Below, in pieces: positions 35,503 to 45,569 of a stretch of DNA of 64,000 nt; position 1 is the stretch's first letter; each line of letters begins with the position of its first letter. Made by a program: the position numbers and the translations under genes. Below the pieces are notes generated by a model. The model ran no database searches and was not told the DNA's origin. It was given only the letters and a program-made list of their open reading frames with translations. The DNA is taken from NCBI GenBank assembly GCA_963750045.1, contig CAVVPD010000007.1, positions 248,001 through 312,000 of the forward strand, written 5' to 3'. This DNA comes from DASUAS01 sp963750045 (lineage in GTDB: Bacteria; Actinomycetota; Acidimicrobiia; IMCC26256; DASPTH01).

Positions 35503-36489
35503 TCAGCCCGCGGCGCGGAGGTAGACGACGGTCTGGTCGCCGTCGAGGGCGCGGTTGAGCTCGCGGCTGCGGCGGCGGTAGTCCCGCACCTCGCGTGCGG
35601 TGAACGCCGAATGGCGAGCGTCCACGTAGTGCGACTTCGCGTCGGTGAGCACGACACCTCTCCGAGCCTGCTCGCTACCCCAGAACTGGAACTCGTTGGA
35701 GTCGTCGTGGGTGGCGACGATGTCCAGGCCGGCGCGAGCGGCGAGCGCGCTCAAGCCGGGACGCGAGGGGATCCACACGTGCCGGGGCGGGTCGAGTTGG
35801 ATCCAGTGCGTGCCGTACTCGCGCCAGGCCCACGACGACGCGGTCGGCACCCGTACCAGCACAACACCGCCGGGCTCGAGGAGCCCGACGACCGCCCGCA
35901 GTGCATCGAGCGGGTCGAGCATGTGCTCGAGCGAATGATGGAGCATCACGAGATCGAAGCGCCCGGTCACGTCGTCGAGGCCGACCGCGCGCAGCTCGGC
36001 GTGGTCGCCGAGGCGGCGGTCGCCGGACGCGAACGGATCGATGCCGAGCACCTCGACGCCGCCCGCCAGCGACACCGCCAGCGGGACCATGCCCGACCCC
36101 GAGCCGACGTCGAGCACCCGACGGGGAAGCGGGCCGGGCACCCGGGCGACCGAATCGAGGATCGTGACCAGGGTCTGCACCCGCCGGACGGGCACCGACC
36201 GGCCGAGGGTCCCCGCCCACCCGCGCCCCCGCAGCACGGAGTGCGAGATCGCGGTGATGGCGGCGGTGGGAGCAACACCCAGTGAGCCCGGGTCGACGGT
36301 CATGCTCAGGTAGCTCGGCGGGTAGTACGGCGCGAAGTCGTCGGGCGCGTCGAGCAGGGTCAGCGATCCGCACGCCGCGCACTCCCCGTACGGGAACTCC
36401 TCGCCGGTGCCGTACATCGTGTCGGGAGCGTCGTAGCGGGCGGTGAAGGAGTTGGCGGCGCAGGCGCGGCACGTGCTCGTCTCGCTCAC
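35503..36489 (-). CDS. Class I SAM-dependent methyltransferase with N-terminal zinc ribbon
   Basis: 328 residues. The N-terminus has CRAC and CAACGS, a likely zinc knuckle, as in methyltransferases of sugar and polysaccharide clusters. The SAM motif I is VLDVGSGSGM (about 125), with GIDPF after motif II and LHHSLEHMLDPLDAL at motif IV; LEPGGVVLVRVP is the post-motif strand. TRPAR-type WIQLDPPRHVW follows. Probably methylates a sugar or glycan for surface polysaccharide, judged by the following glycosyltransferase region. The GTG start at 36489 follows an AGG-type site. Confidence 0.82.
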   Translation of the reverse strand: MSETSTCRACAANSFTARYDAPDTMYGTGEEFPYGECAACGSLTLLDAPDDFAPYYPPSYLSMTVDPGSLGVAPTAAITAISHSVLRGRGWAGTLGRSVPVRRVQTLVTILDSVARVPGPLPRRVLDVGSGSGMVPLAVSLAGGVEVLGIDPFASGDRRLGDHAELRAVGLDDVTGRFDLVMLHHSLEHMLDPLDALRAVVGLLEPGGVVLVRVPTASSWAWREYGTHWIQLDPPRHVWIPSRPGLSALAARAGLDIVATHDDSNEFQFWGSEQARRGVVLTDAKSHYVDARHSAFTAREVRDYRRRSRELNRALDGDQTVVYLRAAG

Positions 36490-36598
36490 CCTGGTGGCTC
36501 CCGGAATCGACGTGGGCGCCCGGATCCTACCGGCCGGGCTTCGCGGAACGCCTCGTCTAAGGTACGGAAGCTCCCGTCAGGCGTGCCCCGGAAGGTCA

Positions 36599-38560
36599 AT
36601 GCCGCTCGATTCACCACATCCGGCCGGTGGCGTCGCCCTGGAGCCGGACGACGAACCGGGGTCGGGCCCCACGAGCGGCCCGACCGGCGGCGGGCCGCCG
36701 GAGGAGCAACCGTCCCGATCCCGGCCCCGGTGGATGCTGGAGCTGCGCGACGGCGCGATCGTCGCCGCCACCAGCGCGGCCATCACCGCCTGGCTGTTCA
36801 AGATCTGGACCATCCCCCTGCGGCTGCCGTTCCTCTACCAGCGCGACGGCATCGCGCAGATCGCCGAGGTCAAGTCGATCATCGAGAACGGCTGGTACGA
36901 GTTCAACCCCCGGGTCGGGTACCCGATCGGCTTCGACCACCACGACTTCCCCATCGGGGCCGACAACCTCCAGTGGTTCGTGCTCAAGATCATGGGGCTC
37001 TTCTCGCACGACGCGGTCCTGGTGACCAACGCCTATTACCTCCTGTCGTTCGTGCTCGTCGCCGTTACCGCGTACTTCGTAACTCGATACCTCGGCGTGT
37101 CGCGGCGCTTCTCGTTCGCCGTCGCGATGCTCTACACCTTCCTGCCGTACCACTTCTTGCGCGGCACGTGGCACCTCACGCTCGCGGCGTACTACACGGT
37201 GCCGATCGCCTGCCTCTTCACCATCATGGTGTGGAAGCACGCACCGCCGTTCTTCCGGGAGGTCGACGGGCGTGTCCGTTTCGACTGGAAACGCCGAAGC
37301 ACGATCTGGTTCGTCGTCGCCTGCCTGGCCATCGCATCGACGGGGATCTACTACACCGCGTTCGCCATCACGCTCATGTTGTCGGCCGGCGCATTGCGAC
37401 TCCTCACCGCTCGCGCCTGGCGGCCGCTGCTCTCTGCCGTGCTCCTCACCGGGATCATCGGCGTCGGCGTGGTCGCCAACCTGTCACCGTCGTTGCTCTA
37501 CTGGCGCGACCACGGGAAGAACGACAAGGTCGCCCAGCGCACCGTCGCCGAGAGCGACTACTACGCGCTCCGCCCGATCCAGATGCTCAGCCCGATCCCC
37601 GGGTACCGCATCAGCGAGATCGGCAAGATCACCAACACGGTCTTCACTGCGCCCAACAATTCCGAGGCCACGCAGTTCCTCGGCGCGATCGGTTCGCTCG
37701 GCTTCCTCGGACTCATGGTGGTGCTGCTCGGCCTCGGCGTGTCACGAAGCCGCGACCGTTCGCCACCCCTGGTCTTTCGCCTGGCGGCCCTGAGCGCGCT
37801 CTCCGTGCTGTTCGGGGTCACCGGTGGCTTGTCCTGGGTGTTCGGGATCGCCGGCTTCACCGAGATCAGATCGTGGAACCGCATCTCGATCTTCATCGCG
37901 TTCTACACGCTCGTCGCCGTCGGCCTCGCACTCGACTGGTTTGTGGCGCGCACGCGCGAATTCCCGCGCAAGACGCTGGCGGTCTCCGGTCTCGCGATCC
38001 TGCTCGTCGTGATCGGCGTCTTCGACCAGACGTCATCGGCGATCATCCCCGACTCCCGCCGGTTCCAGTCGGAGTGGAATTCCGACGGAGTGTTCGTGAA
38101 GAAGATCGAGGACACACTCGGTCCGGGCGGTGCCGTGTTCCAGCTGCCCTACCTGCCCTTCCCCGAGGCGGAGCTCGACGTGCCCCCTTACGGCATGGTC
38201 GACTACGACCCGCTGCGGGGCTACGTTCACTCCCACGAGCTCTTCTGGGGCTACGGGGGAACCCGAGGCCGGGCCGCCGACTGGCAGGCCCAGGTGGTCG
38301 AGCTGGCCACGCCGAAGATGCTCGACGCCATCACCGCGGTCGGCTTCGACGGCCTGTGGATCGACACCCGCGGGTACCCCAACCAGGCCCGCGACATCAT
38401 CGACGAGGTCGGGGCCGCGACCGGCTCGACCCCGATCACGAGCCCCGACGGGCGCTTCGTGTTCTTCGACCTCCGGGACTACGCCGAGGGCGTGCGCGCC
38501 GACCTCGGGCCCGCAGGGGTACGCCGCCTGAAGGCGAAGACGCTAGGCGATCTCGGGTGA
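36599..38560 (+). CDS. Multi-pass membrane protein, GT-C-like, cell-envelope polysaccharide
   Basis: 653 residues. A Pro/Gly-rich cytoplasmic N-terminus (1-45) is followed by about 10-12 membrane helices (GAIVAATSAAITAWLFKIW; LLSFVLVAVTAYFVTRYL; LSALSVLFGVTGGLSWVFGIA and others). The first large loop has acidic and His pairs (PIGFDHHDFPIGADN), a typical place for the metal/donor site in GT-C transferases that use polyprenyl-phosphate sugars. A soluble C-terminal domain ends the protein. ATG 36599 was chosen for the GGAAGG upstream. Acceptor unknown; lies among GT2/GT4 genes. Intact. Confidence 0.72.
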   Translation: MPLDSPHPAGGVALEPDDEPGSGPTSGPTGGGPPEEQPSRSRPRWMLELRDGAIVAATSAAITAWLFKIWTIPLRLPFLYQRDGIAQIAEVKSIIENGWYEFNPRVGYPIGFDHHDFPIGADNLQWFVLKIMGLFSHDAVLVTNAYYLLSFVLVAVTAYFVTRYLGVSRRFSFAVAMLYTFLPYHFLRGTWHLTLAAYYTVPIACLFTIMVWKHAPPFFREVDGRVRFDWKRRSTIWFVVACLAIASTGIYYTAFAITLMLSAGALRLLTARAWRPLLSAVLLTGIIGVGVVANLSPSLLYWRDHGKNDKVAQRTVAESDYYALRPIQMLSPIPGYRISEIGKITNTVFTAPNNSEATQFLGAIGSLGFLGLMVVLLGLGVSRSRDRSPPLVFRLAALSALSVLFGVTGGLSWVFGIAGFTEIRSWNRISIFIAFYTLVAVGLALDWFVARTREFPRKTLAVSGLAILLVVIGVFDQTSSAIIPDSRRFQSEWNSDGVFVKKIEDTLGPGGAVFQLPYLPFPEAELDVPPYGMVDYDPLRGYVHSHELFWGYGGTRGRAADWQAQVVELATPKMLDAITAVGFDGLWIDTRGYPNQARDIIDEVGAATGSTPITSPDGRFVFFDLRDYAEGVRADLGPAGVRRLKAKTLGDLG

Positions 38561-39425
38561 CGCCACCCCGGTCACGGGCTCGGCGTTGCCGTGCGACGGC
38601 AGGATCGGGCTGAGGACGAACACCGCGGCGCCGCGCCACCGCCAGGGCGGTGGGCTTGACCAGTCCGATGGCGAGGTCGGTCCGTCGAATGGTCGACGGG
38701 TGCGTGGCGTACACGAAGCGCATGGCCTTGCGAGCTTCGCGCGCCTGGTGCCGGGCGAGCCGCGAGCTCCACGACATCCGCGAGACACGGAACGTGCACA
38801 GCGATTCGGGGATGTACGCGAGGTTGCCGCGGTCGAGCATCCGCATCCAGAGATCGAGGTCGACCATGTAGCTCTGGTCGAGCGAGTAGCCACCGACCGC
38901 CTGGATGACCTCACGCGAGCACAGCGTCGCCGAGGGCTCACCGATGAGGTTGGTGCCGGCGCGCACGTTGGCCCGCATCGCCCGCTTGCCGTCGATGACA
39001 CCGGACGCGTTGCGCCACCCTCGGCGCCGGTACACGACGCGATCGTGGTCGTCGACGATGTCGCGCTTGCACGACACCAACACGACGCCCTGGTCGGCGC
39101 CGGCGTCCAGTGCTGCGACCTGCCGACCGAGGCACTGCGGGTAGAGGGCGTCGTCCTGACAGAGGAGCTTCACGTACTTCCCGCGTGACGCGTCGATGAG
39201 TCGGTTGAAGTTCGCCGGCGCGTTCACGCCCGAGACGCCGGGCACGACGCGCAACCGCTCGTCGGAGATCCGGCTCACGACGTCGAGGGTGGCATCGGTG
39301 GAACCGTCGTCGCCCAACACGATCTCGAAGTCGGTGTAGTCCTGCGCGAGCACCGAGCGCAGCGTCCGCTCCACGAACCGCTCACCGTTGTACGTGGGGA
39401 TGCAGACCGAGACGGTGGGCGTCAC
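38543..39425 (-). CDS. GT2-family glycosyltransferase (one frameshift)
   Basis: About 293 residues. Family-2 GT-A fold: VSVCIPTYNGERFVERTL, DDGSTDATLD, the DxD-like LLCQDDALYP, and the acidic base region MVDLDLWMRM. The frame breaks near 38640; after the shift the C-terminus reads RGAAVFVLSPILPSHG and stops at 38543, overlapping the end of the convergent membrane gene. Without the shift it runs into an Arg-rich tail with no stop for 200 bases. The GTG start overlaps the upstream TGA (GTGA). Adds a sugar to the surface polysaccharide; linkage unknown. Confidence 0.8.
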
Positions 39426-40405
39426 TCGATTTCCTCGCCGACGGGGCGCCCGACCATCGTCGGCTCGAGCACCTCGCTCACCACGTAGAGCGGACGACCC
39501 TTGGTCTCGCGGTAGATGCGCCCGATGTACTCGCCGAGCACACCGATGCACAACAGCTGGATGCCTCCGAGCAGGGCGACCACCGCCATCAACGACGGCC
39601 AGCCTCGCCCGCCACCCCCGGGGTCGACGATGCTCGCGACGATGACCCATCCGGCGAACGCGAACGCCACGGCCATCACGACGAGCCCGAGCTGGGTCGC
39701 CAGGCGCAGCGGTCGGTCCGAGAAGCTCGTGATCCCGTCGAACGCGAGGTGCACCATCCTGCGGAACGTGTACTTGGTGTCGCCCACGAAGCGCGGGTTG
39801 CGCTCGTACTCCACGGCACACTGCGCGAACCCGGCCCAGGCCACCATGCCCCGCACGTAGCGGTTGCGCTCGGGCATCTGCGCGAGCACGTCGACGACCG
39901 CGCGGTCGAGCAAGCGGAAGTCGCCGGCCTGGCGCGGCAGCGGCACTTCCGACACGCGATCGATGAGGCCGTAATAGAGCTTGCTCGTGAACAGCTTGAA
40001 CCGGGTCTCGCCGGCGCGGCTGACCCGCACGCCGTAGACCACCTTGAAGCCCTTCTGCCACTTCTCGATCATCTCGGGGATCACTTCGGGCGGGTCCTGG
40101 AGATCGGAGTCGATGACGACGACGGCGTCGCCGCGCGCATGGTCGACACCCGCGCTCAGTGCCACCTGGTGGCCGAAGTTGCGCGACAAATCGACGACCC
40201 GCACGTGCTGATCGTCGGCGACGATCGTCTGCAACAATTCCAGTGAACGATCGGTGCTGCCGTCGTTGACGTAGACGATCTCGAAGTCGAGCTCCTGACC
40301 GAGCGTGCCGAGACACGCGACGAGGCGGCGGTGGAACTCCTCGATGCCCTGCTCCTCTTGGTACACCGGCGACACGACGGAGACCAGCGGGCGGTCGGGT
40401 GGCAT
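39422..40405 (-). CDS. GT2 polyprenyl-phosphate glycosyltransferase with two TM helices
   Basis: 327 residues. DPM1/GtrB-type: SVVSPVYQEEQGIEEFHRRL, VNDGSTDRSLE, SRNFGHQVALSAGVDHA, DSDLQDPPE (DxD), and RQAGDFRLLDR. Two C-terminal membrane helices (LGLVVMAVAFAFAGWVIVASIV; LMAVVALLGGIQLLCIGVLGEYIGR) end in RPLYVV. Such enzymes load glucose, mannose or aminosugars on polyprenyl phosphate at the membrane, producing donors for GT-C enzymes like the one at 36599. First gene of a two-gene operon; TAAACT lies nine bases upstream of the ATG. Intact. Confidence 0.9.
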   Translation of the reverse strand: MPPDRPLVSVVSPVYQEEQGIEEFHRRLVACLGTLGQELDFEIVYVNDGSTDRSLELLQTIVADDQHVRVVDLSRNFGHQVALSAGVDHARGDAVVVIDSDLQDPPEVIPEMIEKWQKGFKVVYGVRVSRAGETRFKLFTSKLYYGLIDRVSEVPLPRQAGDFRLLDRAVVDVLAQMPERNRYVRGMVAWAGFAQCAVEYERNPRFVGDTKYTFRRMVHLAFDGITSFSDRPLRLATQLGLVVMAVAFAFAGWVIVASIVDPGGGGRGWPSLMAVVALLGGIQLLCIGVLGEYIGRIYRETKGRPLYVVSEVLEPTMVGRPVGEEIE

Positions 40406-40414
40406 AAGGACGCG

Positions 40415-40420
40415 AGTTTA
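40415..40420 (-). promoter_or_regulatory. -10 element (TAAACT) for the GT2 pair
   Basis: TAAACT lies nine bases before ATG 40405 on the minus strand, in the divergent gap to rmlA. Confidence 0.35.
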
Positions 40421-40548
40421 CGGCGCTGCGTCTGCCGTTCCAGGATCCGTCTGCCGTTCCGGGATCCGTCCACCGCTCCGCCGGGTCACCCGGGATGCGG
40501 CAACCGGAAGAGAATCCGCCAGCCCGTGAGTGCTAGACCTACGCAGGC

Positions 40549-41633
40549 ATGAAGGGCCTGATCCTCGCCGGCGGGGCCGGCACGCGCCTCCGGCCGATCA
40601 CCCACACCAGCGCCAAGCAGTTGGTACCCGTCGCGAACAAGCCGATCATGTTCTACGGCATCGAGGCCATGGTCGCCGCCGGGATCCGCGAGATCGGCTT
40701 CGTCGTGGGCGACACGCGCGACGAGATCGTGGCCGCCGTCGGCGACGGCTCCCGCTGGGGCATCGACGTCACCTTCATCCCGCAAGAGGCGCCGCTCGGC
40801 CTGGCCCACTGCGTGTTGATCGCCCGCGACTTCCTCGGCGACGACGACTTCGTGCTCTACCTCGGGGACAACATGCTCCAGCAGGGGCTCGTGGGGCTCG
40901 TCCAGGGCTTCACGAAGCTTCGCGCCTCGGGCGCAGACGCACCGTCGGCGCAGATCCTGCTCGCCCACGTCGAGAACCCGAAGCAGTTCGGGGTCGCCGA
41001 GATCGACAGCGCCGGCGAGGTCGTCCGCCTGGTCGAGAAGCCCGAACACCCGCCATCGGACCTTGCGCTCGTCGGCGTGTACCTGTTCGATCCGAGCATC
41101 CACGAAGCCGTGCGAGCGATCGAGCCGTCGGAACGCGGCGAGCTCGAGATCACCGACGCCATCCAGTGGCTCCTCGACCACGAGCACCGCGTGTTGCACG
41201 CGGTGCTCGAAGGCTGGTGGATCGACACCGGGAAGAAGGACCCGCTGCTCGAGAGCAACCGCCGGATCCTCGAGACGATCGAGACGCGCGTCGACGGCAC
41301 CGTCGACGACGCGTCGAAGCTCGACGGTCGGGTCATCGTGGAAGCCGGCGCGCAGATCCTCGCCTCCAGTGTTCGCGGTCCGGCGATCATCGGCGCCGAC
41401 GCCCGGATCGAGAACAGCTACATCGGACCCTTCACCTCGATCGCCTCGGGCTGCGAGATCGTCGACAGCGAGCTCGAGCACTCGGTGGTGCTGGAGAACA
41501 GCCGGATCGTCGGTGTGGCCCGCGATCGCCGACTCGCTCGTCGGACGCGAGGTCGAGGTCACCCGTACCGGCGAACGCCCGCCGCGCGCTCCGGCTCATG
41601 CTCGGCGACCATTCGACCATCGACCTCGATTAG
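40549..41633 (+). CDS. rmlA: Glucose-1-phosphate thymidylyltransferase RmlA, long form (two frameshifts)
   Basis: About 361 residues. Makes dTDP-glucose from Glc-1-P and dTTP, the first step to dTDP-rhamnose. GGAGTRLRPITHTSAKQLVPV is the nucleotide-binding signature; LGDNMLQ and VEKPEHPPSDLALVG follow. A left-handed beta-helix extension (ILASSVRGPAIIGADARIENSYIG) marks the long actinobacterial/archaeal type. The frame breaks at about 41520 (CCC for CC) and about 41580, after which the natural end RALRLMLGDHSTIDLD and TAG 41631-41633 are reached. Leads rmlA-rmlC-rmlB. Confidence 0.88.
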
Positions 41634-41642
41634 GCGATCTCG

Positions 41643-42204
41643 ATGAGCGATCTCGATGAAGCGATTTGGCAGGACCGTGTTGGCGAGGTGCACGAATCCG
41701 AGGTGATCCAGGGCGTCTTCGTCGTGGACCCCACGATCTTCGGCGACGAGCGCGGCTTCTTCGTCGAGACCTACCGCCGGGAATGGATCCCCAAGGCGCG
41801 TGAGATGATCCAGTCCAACCGCGCCGATCGCCAACGCGGCAGCGTGGTCGGCTTCCACTACCACCTGCACCAGGCCGACTACTGGTACGTGCCCTTCGGT
41901 ACCGCGCGCATGGTGCTGCACGACCTCCGCGCCGGCTCGGCGACGGACGGCGCGACCCTCGCGGTCGACCTCGGCGCCCGGCGCCGACGGCACCCACGAC
42001 CATCGCGGCGTGTTCATCCCGCCCGGTGTGGCGCACGGGTTCGCCGCGCTCAGCGACATGACCATCACGTATCTCGTCGACGGGTACTACAACCCGGCCG
42101 ACGAGCTCGGGGTGGCATGGGACGACCCCGACATCGGCGCCGACTGGGGCCTCACCGACCCCATCCTCTCGACGCGCGACCAGGCCGAATCCGCGCCGCC
42201 GTGA
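41643..42204 (+). CDS. rmlC: dTDP-4-dehydrorhamnose 3,5-epimerase-type cupin RmlC (one frameshift)
   Basis: About 186 residues. Epimerises dTDP-4-keto-6-deoxyglucose at C3 and C5. DERGFFVETYRRE, SVVGFHYHLHQADYW (catalytic His region), and after the break VFIPPGVAHGFAAL. The frame changes near 41983, where GGCGCCCGGCGCC is found and one C fewer gives GAGADGTHDHRGVF. RmlC normally has RGLHYQ; here GFHYHLHQAD differs, so a related epimerase activity is possible. Lies ten bases after rmlA. Confidence 0.82.
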
Positions 42205-42251
42205 CCTCGACCCGGCGCGCATGCCGCACGTCGATCTCCGTACCTGATCCG

Positions 42252-43215
42252 ATGAAGCTCTTCGTGACGGGTGGCGCCGGCTTCATCGGATCGAACTACG
42301 TGCGCCACGTGCTCGCGAACACCGACGACGAGGTGACCGTCTACGACGCGCTCACGTACGCAGGGAACCTCTCCACGCTGAGGGACGTCGACGACGACCC
42401 CCGCTACCGCTTCGTGCACGGCAACATCTGCGATCCAGCCGTCCTCGAGGATGCCATGGCCGGCCACGACGCGGTGGTGCACTTCGCGGCCGAGAGCCAC
42501 GTCGACCGCTCGATCACCGGACCCGACGACTTCATCCACACCAATTGCTTCGGCACCAACGTCGTCATGGACTCGGCTCGGCGACTCGAGATCGGGCGGC
42601 GTCGTGCACATCGGCACCGACGAGGTCTACGGCTCCGTCGAGGAAGGCTCTTCACGGGAGACCGACCCGCTCGAACCTCGGTCGCCGTACTCGGCGTCGA
42701 AGGCGGGGTCCGACCTCATCGCCCTCTCCTACCACCACACCTACGGGCTGCCGGTCACGGTCACCCGCTGCACGAACAACTTCGGGCCCTATCAGTACCC
42801 CGAGAAGGCGATCCCGCTGTTCACGACCAACCTGCTCGACGGCAAGCAGATCCCGCTCTACGGCGACGGCCTCAACGAGCGCGACTGGCTCTACGTCGAC
42901 GACCACTGCGCCGGGGTGCACCTCGTGCTCCACGACGGTGCGCCGGGCGAGATCTACAACCTCGGCGCCGGGAACGAGACGCCGAACCGCGTCCTGGTCG
43001 ACAAGCTCCTGGGCCTGCTCGGCGCGGGCGAGGAGATGGTCGAGTACGTGACCGACCGCCTCGGCCATGACCGCCGTTACTCGGTCGACATCACCAAGGT
43101 CACGGTGCTGGGATGGCGCAAGCAGCGCACCCTCGACGAAGCGCTCGAGGAGACCGTCGCGTGGTACCGCGACAACCGTTGGTGGTGGGAACCGCTGGCC
43201 CGCGCTACTGCTTGA
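42252..43215 (+). CDS. rmlB: dTDP-glucose 4,6-dehydratase RmlB (one frameshift)
   Basis: About 320 residues, extended SDR. NAD motif TGGAGFIGSNYVRH, VYDALTYAGNL, HFAAESHVDRSI, then after the break GTDEVYGSVEEGS, YSASKAGSDL (Tyr-Lys), RCTNNFGPYQYPEKAIPLF. Converts dTDP-glucose to dTDP-4-keto-6-deoxyglucose. The break near 42597 has GGG where GG would read EIGGVVHIGTDE. Third gene of the rhamnose-donor operon; no rmlD follows, so the reductase must be elsewhere (the 58649 reductase is one candidate). The 3' end overlaps the convergent methyltransferase. Confidence 0.9.
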
Positions 43216-43930
43216 CCGCGTCGAACACGAGCGCGTTGGGCCCGACGATCCCGTGCCACGGGGTCCACAAGCAGTACATCTTCGTGTCGAACCCGAGCTC
43301 GGCGAGGCGCACCAGCATCTCGAGCCCGAAGATCGTGAAGACCAACACCCCTTCGGGACGGACCGGGTCGTCGTGGTAGATCGCGTCGGCGAGCAGCTCG
43401 ACCTCACCGCCGTCGAGCATCCGGGCTCGCACGTCGTCGAGGTGGGCGTGCTGGTGGAACGGCACCGTGAACACGTGGTGTCCTTCGGGCCGCAACACAC
43501 GGTGTACCTCGGCGTGGGCTCGATAGGGATCGGGCACGTGCTCGAACACATCGGAGGACAGGACCAGGTCGACCGACGCGTCGTCGTACGACAGCGCCAT
43601 CAGGTCCTGATGCGTCGTCCCGCCGACCACCTCTCCGGGCTCGTGGCCCGGGCCGAGATACTCGCTGCAGCGGTACCCGCGCATGGTGCGCAGCTGGTCG
43701 TGCAGGGACCCTTGCGCCTCCGTGTTGTAGACGACCAGGTCGGGCAGCACCGCGACGCCGGCGAGGCTGCCGACGCGGCGACCGGTGCGCTCGGTGACGG
43801 CCCGCGCCGCGACGAAGGCAACTTGCCGGTTGCGGTTGGTGGCGCCGCAGCGGCGGCAGCGTCCGGTCTCGCGCAGGTTGTCGGAGAAGCCGGTGGCCGC
43901 CGAGAGATGCCCGCACACCGGGCAGCGCAT
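43205..43930 (-). CDS. SAM-dependent methyltransferase with zinc knuckle
   Basis: 241 residues. The N-terminal zinc ribbon MRCPVCGH...CRRCGATNRNRQ (Cys 3, 6, 25, 28) is typical of methyltransferases in glycan clusters. The SAM fold is somewhat degenerate at motif I but has SVDLVLSSDVFEHVPDPYRAHAEVHRVL and GHHVFTVPF, the usual class I core. It probably methylates a sugar or lipid-linked glycan. It lies 96 bases after the GT4 gene on the same strand. Intact. Confidence 0.78.
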   Translation of the reverse strand: MRCPVCGHLSAATGFSDNLRETGRCRRCGATNRNRQVAFVAARAVTERTGRRVGSLAGVAVLPDLVVYNTEAQGSLHDQLRTMRGYRCSEYLGPGHEPGEVVGGTTHQDLMALSYDDASVDLVLSSDVFEHVPDPYRAHAEVHRVLRPEGHHVFTVPFHQHAHLDDVRARMLDGGEVELLADAIYHDDPVRPEGVLVFTIFGLEMLVRLAELGFDTKMYCLWTPWHGIVGPNALVFDAVKQ

Positions 43931-44026
43931 CGGCGCGACGGTGCCGATGCGGACGATCGCCCGGTCGACCGCACCCGGTGCGACCGGGATGGGATACCGG
44001 GGCGACGTGCCGCGCCGCGGTGCCGA

Positions 44027-45569
44027 TCACGATGCCACCGCGATGCCCGCCACCAGCTCCTCGAGCCGGTCGGCGAAGCGGTCGAAACCGAAGTCCTCGG
44101 CACGCGACATGGCTGCGGCCGAGAGGCGCGCCATCTCGGCGGGATCGGCGATCAGCGCGCGCGTGCGCTCGGCCAGCTCCTCGATGGTGGCATAGAGCAC
44201 GCCGCACCCCGTCTGCCCCACGATCGCCGCGGGTCCCCCGTGCTACGTAGACGGCCGGCACCGCGCCGGCCGACATGGCCTCCACCACGCTGATCCCGAA
44301 GTGCTCGAAGCGATCCGGGTGCAAATGGAGGTCCTCGCCCAAGCCCGCGCCGTGCCAGAAGACCGACGCCGCTCCGAACAGCTCCGAGAGGTCCTCGCCG
44401 CGGGCGTTCACATGGAAGCGGACCGGGAGACCGACCGCGGCGCGGCGCACCGTCTCGACGTAGCTGCGCTCGGCGGCGCTGCAGCCACCGACGAGATGGA
44501 GCTCCCACCCCTCGAGGCCTGCCTCGCACGCCAATCGGAACGCCTCGACCAGCTCCAGCTGCTTCTTCGAGTGACCGGACACGTTGGGGAAGAAGCGCCC
44601 GACCGCGAGGATGATCGGTCGCTTCTCACCCGGTGCCCGGAGGCCCACCGGCGGTGAGAGCACGGAGGCTGCCCTCCCCCACAGATCTTCCACCCAGCCG
44701 CGGTGTAGGCGGAGTTCGCCGCCACGACCTGGTACGACTCGAGAAATTCGTCGACGAACGCTCCCGGCACCACCGAGGTGAGCACGACGACGTCGCGCGG
44801 CCGCACGCTCGGGAGCCGGCGCCCGAGGTACACGTGCGAGACGACCACGCCGAGCTCGCGGTCGTCGGGAATGCCCGACGCGATGCGCGGCACGAACGTG
44901 TCCGACTCGATGCGCACCGGGATGGGGTCGTCGACGCCGCGGCCCGTCACGACCGTGCGCGCCGACGCCCGGCCGCGGTGCGGGACAACCCCGTCGTAGA
45001 CCGTCTCGGTCCCGACCGTCACGCGCACGTACGGAGTCCGGTCGATCGGCCAGGGCTTGGCGGACAGTGAGAGCCCGAACGGCATCGTGACTCCGCGGGG
45101 TACCACGAGATCGATCACGGCGTCGCCCTTCGTCCAGCTCCCGTTGCCGGGAAACTCCCCGAGCCAGAACCCGTGCTCGCGCTCGATCCACCGTGCCAGC
45201 GGGTTGATCGCGGTGACCGGCCACGTGGCGCGGGTCAGGGCCGAGACCTTGCCGTTGGGCATCGGGAAGTGCACGTAGTACACGTTGCGAGGCGCCCGGC
45301 TGGCGAACGTGTTGGCGAACGATGTGTTGACCATCAGGTCGTAGTGGGCGCTCACCTCGAGGAAGGCGCGCGTGCCGTGTGCCATCGGCACCTGCGGGAA
45401 CGCCACCAGGTCGAAGCCGAGGCGCTCCGACGCGACGATGGCGTCGAACGGCTCGTTCACCAGGAGTTCGACGTCGTGCGTGCCGCGCGAGCGCAGCCGC
45501 GAGTCCCCCCGCCAGTTGCTCGCCACCTCCGAGGGTCGTCCAGTGCGCGTTGAAGACCGCAGCTCTCAC
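44027..45569 (-). CDS. GT4-family glycosyltransferase (three frameshifts)
   Basis: About 514 residues after correction. Starts at GTG 45569, overlapping the upstream TGA. N-terminal AAVFNAHWTTLGGGEQLAGGLAAALAR in one frame, then THDVELLVNEPFDAIV in another, an inserted beta-domain, then the C-terminal GT-B half PIILAVGRFFPNVSGHSKKQLELVEAF and EHFGISVVEAMSAGAVPAVY (nucleotide-sugar Glu motif), ending ELAERTRALIADP. Breaks lie near 45490, 44695 and 44236; the last has five G where six fit. The enzyme uses a nucleotide-sugar donor; acceptor unknown. Confidence 0.78.
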